Source: an uncultured Nitrospira sp. (lineage in GTDB: Bacteria; Nitrospirota; Nitrospiria; Nitrospirales; Nitrospiraceae). From it: a DNA stretch of 37,814 bases. Position 1 is the stretch's first letter. Every line of letters starts with the position of its first letter. Positions 31,430 to 37,814 of the stretch are shown here, in pieces. The stretch covers positions 1-37,814 of the forward strand of contig CAMLHQ010000026.1 of the NCBI GenBank assembly GCA_946479785.1, written 5' to 3'. A model generated the notes under the pieces. That model ran no database searches. It had not been told where the DNA came from and saw only the letters and a list, made by a program, of their open reading frames with translations. The position numbers were made by a program, and so were the translations under genes.

Positions 31430-32698
31430 TCAGGGAAGCAGCTCACAAGCCTGGATTGATCCGAGCACGCAGGCACGCTCAAAATCGTCCTTCGCCAACT
31501 GTCCTTGAAGCCGATTGCGGTAAAGGTTGCCGCGCGTGACTAGCGCACCGACATTGGTCGGATCAACCCGAATCACCGTCGATAAGTCCTCGATCGCTTG
31601 TTCGGGCCTGTTCAGTTTGAGCAGGATGTCACTCCGAAGAAGAAAGGCTTCTTTTTGGTAAGGAATCCAGCTCTCTGGTGTTTGCGCATCAAGCAGTTTC
31701 TGGAGCGTCGCCAGCGCCTGGTGCCAATGTTTCCCTTCAGCCTGGCGACGAGCTTGCGTCGTGTACACACCGATCAGCCGTTGTCGGGCGATATCAAAAA
31801 ACGGATCCAACACTAGAGCTTCTTCATAGGAGATTGCCGCTTCATCCATCTGCCTGAGCCAGGTCTGTACGTCGCCTTTCCCCACCCAACCCCATGCGTT
31901 CTTGCCGTCCAGCTGCACCGCGCGGTCAAAGTCGATTTTGGCTTTCTCCACGTGTTCGGCATAATCACCCGGCTTGGCATGTTGAGAAAAGGCCAGTGAC
32001 ACAAGCCGCAAATACGTTTGCCCTCTGACGATCAGTGGTTCAACCGAGCGCGGATCCAGCTGAGCTGCGTCGGAGGCAAGCCGGATTTTTTCCCGCAGGT
32101 CTTGTGTGCGAAAGGCGGTTTCGAGGAGCTGTTTGGCCCGCTGGGCTGGTTCGGATTTTCCGGTCGGATCAATGGTCAGCATGCGGACGCCTACTGGTTG
32201 TTGCTGGAGCTCTTGGATCTGCGAGCGCAGCAGCTGATTTTCCTGCTGAAGCTGCCGAAAATGCTGTGCGAGTTGTGCTTCCGATTGAATCCGGCGGACG
32301 GCTTCGGCCAAGTTGTGTAAATCGACTGTGGCTCTGATCCGGACGAAAAAGACCGGGCGGTCATTCTCGAACGACCGCCGCGAGTCGAGAATTTCGGTTT
32401 CGGTAATGGCGGCTGCGATCGTGCGAATTTCCGATGAAGTTGTGCGAGTCGTCCATCCTTGCGATTCCTTCTCGAAATCGTTGAATGTGGATTCCAGATA
32501 GACACCGGCCTCTTCCACTGCTCTTCGCTGCGCACGTTGCAGGACTTTTTCCTCTGCGCTGGCCAAGGTATCTCCGTCAGCCATGACGTACTGAGCTTCA
32601 GCGATGACGACTTTGGGGGAAGCGGCGAATGCAGCAGGAGTAGATAAGAGGATGAGGGTCAGAGTAGTGACCAGAGGCAACCGACTCTGCAGTTCCAT
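31430..32698 (-). CDS. Secreted protein with FlgT-like N-terminal domain and TPR repeats
   Basis: The 422-residue protein has a signal peptide (VTTLTLILLSTPAAFAA). Residues about 30-130 resemble the N-terminal domain of FlgT/LPP20-type proteins: LASAEEKVLQRAQRRAVEEAGVYLES, then ITETEILDSR and a strand VRIRATVDL. A short coiled coil (about 140-165, HFRQLQQENQLLRSQIQELQ) precedes five or so TPR units (residues about 200-415, e.g. AIEDLSTVIRVDPTNVGAL). A periplasmic scaffold role is likely. No flagellar genes are nearby, so a link to motility is not supported here. Confidence 0.72.
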   Translation of the reverse strand: MELQSRLPLVTTLTLILLSTPAAFAASPKVVIAEAQYVMADGDTLASAEEKVLQRAQRRAVEEAGVYLESTFNDFEKESQGWTTRTTSSEIRTIAAAITETEILDSRRSFENDRPVFFVRIRATVDLHNLAEAVRRIQSEAQLAQHFRQLQQENQLLRSQIQELQQQPVGVRMLTIDPTGKSEPAQRAKQLLETAFRTQDLREKIRLASDAAQLDPRSVEPLIVRGQTYLRLVSLAFSQHAKPGDYAEHVEKAKIDFDRAVQLDGKNAWGWVGKGDVQTWLRQMDEAAISYEEALVLDPFFDIARQRLIGVYTTQARRQAEGKHWHQALATLQKLLDAQTPESWIPYQKEAFLLRSDILLKLNRPEQAIEDLSTVIRVDPTNVGALVTRGNLYRNRLQGQLAKDDFERACVLGSIQACELLP

Positions 32699-32831
32699 AT
32701 GGTAACTATACCGCCCGGTGAAGACCTCAGCAATGCGACCAAAGGTGGGAGTGCGCTTCGGTTTTGGCGCAGAGTATATCCAGAAATCCTGGTTTTATAA
32801 GGATTTAAGACCGTCTGATCCGGCAATTACA

Positions 32832-33113
32832 CTACCGGACTTTTGGAAAGACCTGGGTAAAGGGATGGACTTCGACCCGTTCGAATACGCCGTTGACGGT
32901 ATAGGGATCCTCGCGGGCGAACTGCCGGGCCTCTTCCAGCGAGTCTGCTTCGATCACGATGAGGCTTCCTGTCCGATCGGTTAGCGGTCCCGCCAACACG
33001 ACTCGACCTGCTTGGTCGAGCGGTTCCATCTTAGCCAAGTGGGCAGGACGGTGAATTTTTCGTTTGGCTTCGCCGTCTGGGCCGTCAAAACCGAGAATGA
33101 CAAATTTCATCAT
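32832..33113 (-). CDS. YciI-family protein
   Basis: Starting at the first of two ATGs (33113; the other is 33110), the protein has 93 residues. KFVILGFDGPDG, RPAHLAKM and GRVVLAGPLTD followed by IVIEADSLEEARQFAREDPY are typical of the YciI/dimeric ferredoxin-like barrel family; the His in the RPAHL segment matches the conserved active-site His. Some relatives act on chlorinated or lactone compounds, but most are uncharacterised. No good ribosome site is seen; it starts 31 bases after the DUF2203 stop and is likely coupled to it. Confidence 0.8.
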   Translation of the reverse strand: MMKFVILGFDGPDGEAKRKIHRPAHLAKMEPLDQAGRVVLAGPLTDRTGSLIVIEADSLEEARQFAREDPYTVNGVFERVEVHPFTQVFPKVR

Positions 33114-33144
33114 AAAGAAGGTGGTCAAAAGAAGGTGATCAAAC

Positions 33145-33555
33145 CTAAGCGGAGTCTTCTAAGGGGCAACGGTCTTTATATCCTGTTGAGGTTTCATGCC
33201 ACCATTTGATTTCTTGTTCGCCGAACTTCCAGCAGAGAAAGACGACGCGGCCGTCTCGAAGATGGGGAAAATCGCAAAGCCCCATCTCGAGGTCTTTCAC
33301 GAGGACACCCATTTCCTGGATGGCCTGCAAGTTGGTGCTGATTTGTTGCAAGCTCGATATATAGAGCGGACCGACGGTGCTTCCGCCTCCATACTCGGCC
33401 CGGGCACTGGCTTTCCGAATATCCTCCTTCGTTCGAGTCAGTATGGCCTTGGCCTGTCGGACAGACGTCAGTCGGGTATTCAATTGAGGGATCAGGTGAT
33501 TCGCCTCAGACAGGGTAAAGAGGCGGTCATGTTCCTGATCGTCACCTTGGGCCAT
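33145..33555 (-). CDS. DUF2203 family protein
   Basis: ATG at 33555 preceded by GGAG (7 bases) gives 136 residues, the usual size. The start FTLSEANHLIPQL, the conserved GLCDFPHLRDGRVVFLCWK segment and the end WWHETSTGYKDRCPL are characteristic of DUF2203. The function is unknown. The conserved Cys, His and Asp residues suggest a metal or small-ligand site, but that is inference. It forms a two-gene unit with the YciI protein. Confidence 0.85.
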   Translation of the reverse strand: MAQGDDQEHDRLFTLSEANHLIPQLNTRLTSVRQAKAILTRTKEDIRKASARAEYGGGSTVGPLYISSLQQISTNLQAIQEMGVLVKDLEMGLCDFPHLRDGRVVFLCWKFGEQEIKWWHETSTGYKDRCPLEDSA

Positions 33556-34025
33556 AGGAGACTCCGACAATCCAGGGGTCACCCACATACTAGTGGCTCC
33601 TTTAGCACACCGATCTTGACCCCTGCAACCGGGGGAGAAAGTCTCGTACCTATCGATTCACGTAGGTGTGGAGCATGGAATGGTTTCCCTGTTGACAACC
33701 AGTGACCTGCGCGGTATGCTCCACTTAACGTTTCAATCGAGTCTGCGTTCTCTCCACACACAAAAACTTCCGAGGCACCTCTCGAAACCGGCTGCAGCAT
33801 TCGGTGAGAATAGGCGGATGAGTTCGGCTTTGGTTCCAGTTTGCGAGAGCATCCACGAGTTAACGACGGACACATCCTTCACGATACATCCTTTCTAGCA
33901 AACTCTAGCAAACACACAATCGCCAACTCTATCGAGCCGTCATTGCGCATTGTTTCTAATGGTTGATCACGTTCAGCGTCGATACTTGTCCTTGACCATC
34001 CAGCCGAGAGCTTGAGGGGATACCT
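33556..34025. other. 470-bp region upstream of rho
   Basis: No gene is supported; the open frames here lack ribosome sites and family features. It contains a strong promoter (33692-33720), an inverted repeat around it (GTGGAGCAT 33668-33676 / ATGCTCCAC 33716-33724), a CCCC/GGGG hairpin near 33620 and a CTAGCAAA direct repeat (about 33896-33913). The resulting rho leader would be about 300 bases. A long leader fits autogenous control of rho. Confidence 0.6.
33692..33720 (+). promoter_or_regulatory. Consensus-like sigma70 promoter upstream of rho
   Basis: TTGACA (33692-33697) with a 17-base spacer and TATGCT (33715-33720). The -10 hexamer lies in the right arm of the inverted repeat with GTGGAGCAT at 33668. 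Transcription would start near 33727. Confidence 0.65.
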
Positions 34026-35297
34026 ATGGCACAAACCAAGGGAGAGGTTATGCATCTTGCCGAATTGAAGCAGAAAACTATCGCCGACTTGAATGACGTC
34101 GCACGCGATCTCAAGATCGAAGGAGCGGCGAACCTTCGCAAGCAGGAGCTGATCTTCGCAATCTTACAAGCGCAGACCGAAAAAAACGGTGTAGTTTTCG
34201 GCGAGGGCGTTCTGGAGACCCTGCCGGACGGGTTCGGATTTCTACGGGCGCCGGACTCCAACTACCTTCCTGGCCCAGACGACATCTACATCTCTCCCTC
34301 GCAGATCCGGCGGTTCAACCTTCGCACGGGCGATATCGTTTCGGGGCAAATCAGACCGCCGAAGGAAAGCGAGCGCTACTTCGCGCTGCTCAAAGTGGAA
34401 AAGGTCAATTTTGAAGATCCGGAAGTTGCACGCGACAAGATCCTCTTCGACAACCTGACTCCGCTTTATCCGGAAGAACGCCTCAACCTCGAATTTGACC
34501 GGGAAGAATACTGTACGCGGGTCATGGACCTGACCACGCCGATCGGGAAGGGCCAACGCGGATTGATCGTGGCGGCTCCCCGCACCGGTAAGACAATGTT
34601 GCTGCAGGCCATCGCCCGTGCGATCCTCAAGAACCATAAAGAAGTGACATTGATTGTCCTATTGATTGACGAACGTCCGGAGGAAGTCACCGACTGGCAG
34701 CGACAGGTCAAGGCAGAAGTCATCAGCTCGACGTTTGATGAACCGGCGCAGCGCCATGCCCAAGTCGCCGAAATGGTCTTGGAAAAGGCCAAGCGGTTGG
34801 TCGAACACAAGAAGGATGTGGTCATTCTGCTGGACAGCATCACGCGTCTTGCCCGCGCCTACAACACGATTGCCCCGCCGAGCGGCAAGGTGTTGTCGGG
34901 TGGTCTTGATTCGAACGCGCTGCAACGGCCGAAGCGCTTCTTTGGCGCCGCCCGTAATATCGAAAATGGCGGCAGCCTGACGATCATGGCGACCGCATTG
35001 GTCGACACCGGCAGTCGCATGGACGACGTGATTTTCGAAGAGTTCAAAGGGACCGGCAACATGGAGGTCCATCTGGACCGTCGCTTAGCCGACAAGCGCA
35101 TCTTCCCGGCCATCGATATCAGTCAGTCCGGGACGAGAAAAGAAGAGCTGCTTGTGGACAAGGATCGGCTCAACAAGATGTGGATCCTGCGCAAGGTCCT
35201 CAGCCCGTTGGGTACCATGGAAGCCATGGAATTTTTGATGGATAAGGTGCAGGGCACCAAGACCAACCAGGAATTCTTGCAGTCCATGAACCGATAG
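34026..35297 (+). CDS. rho: Transcription termination factor Rho
   Basis: The 423-residue protein has the Rho N-terminal domain ([19 protein letters not shown]), the cold-shock-like RNA-binding domain (about 50-125, [22 protein letters not shown]) and a RecA-type motor domain. Walker A is APRTGKT (184-190; E. coli has PPKAGKT). [21 protein letters not shown] (Walker B), Q- and R-loop region [21 protein letters not shown] and [11 protein letters not shown] are all conserved. GAGGGG lies 7 bases before ATG. It ends untranslated transcripts by pulling RNA with ATP. It is followed by rpmE, as in many genomes. Confidence 0.97.
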   Translation: MAQTKGEVMHLAELKQKTIADLNDVARDLKIEGAANLRKQELIFAILQAQTEKNGVVFGEGVLETLPDGFGFLRAPDSNYLPGPDDIYISPSQIRRFNLRTGDIVSGQIRPPKESERYFALLKVEKVNFEDPEVARDKILFDNLTPLYPEERLNLEFDREEYCTRVMDLTTPIGKGQRGLIVAAPRTGKTMLLQAIARAILKNHKEVTLIVLLIDERPEEVTDWQRQVKAEVISSTFDEPAQRHAQVAEMVLEKAKRLVEHKKDVVILLDSITRLARAYNTIAPPSGKVLSGGLDSNALQRPKRFFGAARNIENGGSLTIMATALVDTGSRMDDVIFEEFKGTGNMEVHLDRRLADKRIFPAIDISQSGTRKEELLVDKDRLNKMWILRKVLSPLGTMEAMEFLMDKVQGTKTNQEFLQSMNR

Positions 35298-35306
35298 CCA
35301 CCCGAC

Positions 35307-35335
35307 TTGTATCCGGCTGCAAGACAAGGTACAGT
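35307..35335 (+). promoter_or_regulatory. Possible promoter of rpmE
   Basis: TTGTAT-N17-TACAGT lies between rho and rpmE; the start would fall near 35342. A stem CGCCTTCG/CGAAGGTG (35341-35362, loop AATGGG) then begins the transcript, a possible L31 control element. Confidence 0.4.
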
Positions 35336-35387
35336 GACCGCGCCTTCGAATGGGCGAAGGTGAGCGATTGACGGTAGGAGTGGGATT

Positions 35388-35594
35388 ATGAAGAAGGGTA
35401 TTCATCCGCTGTATCGGGAAGCCACAGTGCATTGCGCCTGCGGCAACAGCTACAAGACCAGATCGACCGTCGGAGATATCAACGTCGATATTTGCTCGAG
35501 CTGCCATCCGTTTTTTACCGGCACGCAAAAGATCGTCGATACCGAAGGACGGGTCGAACGGTTCAAGAAGAAGTACGCGAAGAAGGGCAAGTAG
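35388..35594 (+). CDS. rpmE: Ribosomal protein bL31 (zinc-binding form)
   Basis: The 68-residue protein has [14 protein letters not shown] (Cys16, Cys18) and [10 protein letters not shown] (Cys36, Cys39): the four cysteines of the zinc-binding C+ type. AGGAG lies 8-9 bases before the ATG. It binds between the ribosomal subunits. A perfect terminator follows 16 bases after the stop. Confidence 0.97.
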   Translation: MKKGIHPLYREATVHCACGNSYKTRSTVGDINVDICSSCHPFFTGTQKIVDTEGRVERFKKKYAKKGK

Positions 35595-35610
35595 CAAGTT
35601 TAGCCAACAT

Positions 35611-35653
35611 AGAAGAGACCCTGCTTCGCTGAGGCAGGGTCTCTTCTTTTTTT
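35611..35653 (+). terminator. Intrinsic terminator after rpmE
   Basis: Perfect 14-bp stem AGAAGAGACCCTGC / GCAGGGTCTCTTCT with loop TTCGCTGAG; the T-tract runs from 35644 to 35653. Confidence 0.95.
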
Positions 35654-35689
35654 GTGCCGACTTGCGGGCCTGTGGATTGAGGGACTCGT

Positions 35690-36772
35690 ATGGACGCGGG
35701 GTTATTGAAAAAATGGGAGTCGTCGGCCAGTCGACACGATGAGCTGACCACACAGCTCACGGACCCGTCCATCATCAGTCAGCCGGCCCTGTTGGTCAAA
35801 TTGACGAAGGAGCGGACGGAGCTTGAAGCGGTCGCACAGCTCTTCCATCGCTATCAGGATATTCTCAAGCAACTCGATGAGGCTGCGCACATGTTGGCGG
35901 ATTCCTCTGCCGGAGCAGAGCTGCATTTATTGGCGACCGAAGAGACTGCGCAGCTCCAAGCAGAGCGGGACGAACTCCAAATGCGGGTGCTGGACCATCT
36001 GACGCCGAAGGATCCTCGTGACGAGAAGAATCTCTTTTTGGAGATCCGAGCCGGGACCGGTGGAGATGAGGCCGCGTTGTTCGCCGGGGACCTCTTCCGG
36101 ATGTACGTGAAATTCGCGGAGCGGCACAAGTTGAAAGTCGATATCGTCGAAGCTTCTGAAACCGGCAAAGGCGGCTACAAAACGGTCATTGCGGTGATCG
36201 AAGGCAAGGGCGGCTACGGTTTGTTCAAATATGAAAGCGGAGTTCATCGCGTGCAGCGTGTGCCTGTGACGGAAGCGGCTGGTCGGATCCATACGTCGAC
36301 GGTTACCGTAGCAGTCATGCCCGAAGTCGACGAGGTCGATGTGCAGATTGATCCGAAGGATTTGCGAATCGATACATTTTGCTCATCCGGGGCCGGCGGC
36401 CAGAGCGTCAACACGACCTATTCGGCCGTACGCATCACGCACCTTCCGACAGGGGTGGTGGTCTCCTGTCAGGATGAGCGGTCGCAACTGAAAAATCGTA
36501 CGAAGGCCATGCGAACATTGCGTGCCAGAATCGTCGAAGCGGAACGTGAAAGACAGGAGGCCGAGATTGCTCAGAGCCGAAAGGCGCAAGTGGGGACCGG
36601 CGATCGCAGTGAGAAGATTCGCACATACAACTTTCCGCAGAATCGTGTGACGGATCATCGTGTGGGGTTAACGCTGCATAAACTGGAGCAGGTACTAGCG
36701 GGCGATATGGACGAATTCGTTGAGGCCTTGCGCGCGCAACGGGATCACGCCGCAGTCGCGGAGGCCTCGTGA
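35690..36772 (+). CDS. prfA: Peptide chain release factor 1
   Basis: The 360-residue protein has the GGQ motif at Gly236-Gly237-Gln238 in SGAGGQSVN, which triggers peptide release. The stop-codon recognition tripeptide position reads PVT (RVPVTEAAGRIHT); E. coli RF1 has PAT, and the SPF of RF2 is absent, so UAA/UAG reading is expected. A helical N-terminal domain and coiled C-terminal part are complete. It has 37 bases after the rpmE terminator and overlaps prmC by four bases. PrmC methylates the Gln of GGQ. Confidence 0.96.
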   Translation: MDAGLLKKWESSASRHDELTTQLTDPSIISQPALLVKLTKERTELEAVAQLFHRYQDILKQLDEAAHMLADSSAGAELHLLATEETAQLQAERDELQMRVLDHLTPKDPRDEKNLFLEIRAGTGGDEAALFAGDLFRMYVKFAERHKLKVDIVEASETGKGGYKTVIAVIEGKGGYGLFKYESGVHRVQRVPVTEAAGRIHTSTVTVAVMPEVDEVDVQIDPKDLRIDTFCSSGAGGQSVNTTYSAVRITHLPTGVVVSCQDERSQLKNRTKAMRTLRARIVEAERERQEAEIAQSRKAQVGTGDRSEKIRTYNFPQNRVTDHRVGLTLHKLEQVLAGDMDEFVEALRAQRDHAAVAEAS

Positions 36773-37665
36773 CCAGAACCGCTCAGCTTGAAGGGAAGGC
36801 TTGCACGATCGATTCGTTGATTGGAGAGGTTCGTCGCCAGCTGCGTGCCGCTGGAATCGAGTCAGCAGATCAAGAAGCTCTCTGGCTCATTGAACATGCG
36901 CTCAGTCTCTCCGGATTACGACAGGTCGTCGATCGAGACCGGCTGCTCTCCGAACATGACGTCGCTAGGGTGAAAGAAATCGTCGCCCGCAGGACCGCGA
37001 GGGAACCGCTCCAATACATCCTCGGAACACAGGAATTTTGCGGTCTCGAATTCGAAGTGAACTCGACGGTGCTGATTCCCCGTCCTGAAACGGAGTTGCT
37101 AGTCCGTGAGACGGCTCGTCGCCTCCCCGGAGTGCCTCATCCGACGCTCATCGATGTCGGTACCGGGTCCGGTTGTCTGGCCGTGTCGCTGGCTCGATCG
37201 ATTCCGGGTGGAAGGATGCTGGCAATCGACCTTTCCGCTCGGGCTTTGGAGACGGCCAAACAAAATGCACGACGCCACTCCGTGGAGACGTCGATCACCT
37301 GGTTGGAGGGAAATCTCTTTGCCCCTTTGGCGGGGTTAGGCATTGAGGGAGCAGTGACCGCGATTGTCTCTAACCCGCCGTATATTTGCGAGTCTGATTG
37401 GTCCGGTCTTCAACCGGAAGTGAGCCGATATGAGCCGCGCTTGGCCCTCGTGGCAGGGCCACGGGGGACGGAGTTGCATGAGCGGCTGTTGAATGAGGCG
37501 ATTCCGTATCTGGCGCCCGGCGGCCTCCTGCTTATGGAACTGGGGCTGGGGCAGAGTGCTGATGTGCAGGCAATGGTCAGAAGCAAGCCGGCCTACTCAT
37601 CCGTGGAAACCGCACCGGACGAGGCCGGTATTGACCGTGTGTTGATCGCCGTGCGGGCAGGATAA
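36769..37665 (+). CDS. prmC: Release factor glutamine methyltransferase PrmC
   Basis: The GTG start overlaps the prfA stop (GTGA); 298 residues. An N-terminal helical domain binds the release factor. The Rossmann methyltransferase domain carries DVGTGSGCLAVSLA for S-adenosylmethionine, and NPPY at 202-205 for the target glutamine. RPETE (about 106-110) is also a family mark. It methylates the GGQ glutamine of RF1/RF2, so the pairing with prfA is functional. Confidence 0.95.
   Translation: MTRTAQLEGKACTIDSLIGEVRRQLRAAGIESADQEALWLIEHALSLSGLRQVVDRDRLLSEHDVARVKEIVARRTAREPLQYILGTQEFCGLEFEVNSTVLIPRPETELLVRETARRLPGVPHPTLIDVGTGSGCLAVSLARSIPGGRMLAIDLSARALETAKQNARRHSVETSITWLEGNLFAPLAGLGIEGAVTAIVSNPPYICESDWSGLQPEVSRYEPRLALVAGPRGTELHERLLNEAIPYLAPGGLLLMELGLGQSADVQAMVRSKPAYSSVETAPDEAGIDRVLIAVRAG

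Positions 37666-37814
<149 letters not shown>

Noticed and set aside
33668..33898. 76-codon open frame before rho
   Set aside because: It overlaps the strong promoter and inverted repeat, has no ribosome site and shows no protein-like composition.

Overview
The window looks like a chromosomal segment of a Nitrospira-like bacterium (phylum Nitrospirota). Three things point there. First, there is a complete Pup/UBact-proteasome operon in a Gram-negative-style genome with lipoproteins, an OmpA-type protein and periplasmic TPR proteins. Second, there is a five-gene 2-oxoacid:ferredoxin oxidoreductase operon of the kind used in the reductive TCA cycle. Third, the moderately high-GC sequence carries a palindromic intergenic repeat that I associate with this lineage. 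The species call is inference; no rRNA is present.

Layout. 1-796 (-): OmpA/Pal-like envelope protein, cut by the window edge. 1163-1708 (+): GNAT acetyltransferase. 1794-3638 (-): DUF4382 lipoprotein with a terminator-like hairpin in its leader. 3848-5346 (+): sigma70-type promoter, fluoride riboswitch, palindromic repeat, then a CPA2 cation/proton antiporter, which reads as a fluoride-stress unit. 5378-14408 (-): a four-gene module of TPR/Sel1 protein, CHASE2-sigma54 activator, glycosyltransferase 2 fused to a dimethylformamidase-like domain, and SGNH hydrolase. This is probably an uncharacterised surface-polysaccharide system and is the best candidate for new biology here. 14552-15600 (-): a secreted hypothetical protein and a HIT protein. 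15782-18212 (+): HD-domain protein, YjbQ and an HtrA-like protease.

18356-24924 (+): the proteasome operon arc-dop-pup-prcB-prcA-pafA, tightly packed or overlapping. Pup is attached to target lysines by PafA after Dop converts its C-terminal Gln. ARC unfolds the tagged protein into the PrcA/PrcB barrel, and Dop removes the tag. A diverged second copy of the palindromic repeat abuts pafA and supplies its stop codon. 25179-25640 (+): small membrane protein. 25692-26684 (-): YheT-type hydrolase. 26739-26814 (-): tRNA-Asn. 26878-27147 (-): small acidic protein.

27224-31094 (-): the 2-oxoacid:ferredoxin oxidoreductase operon (accessory subunit, alpha, beta, gamma, ferredoxin), closed by a strong terminator. 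31430-33555 (-): a FlgT-like/TPR periplasmic protein, a YciI protein and a DUF2203 protein. 34026 to the end (+): the housekeeping run rho-rpmE-prfA-prmC-murA (murA cut by the window edge), with a consensus-like promoter about 300 bp upstream of rho. No CRISPR array, insertion sequence, prophage or rRNA was seen.
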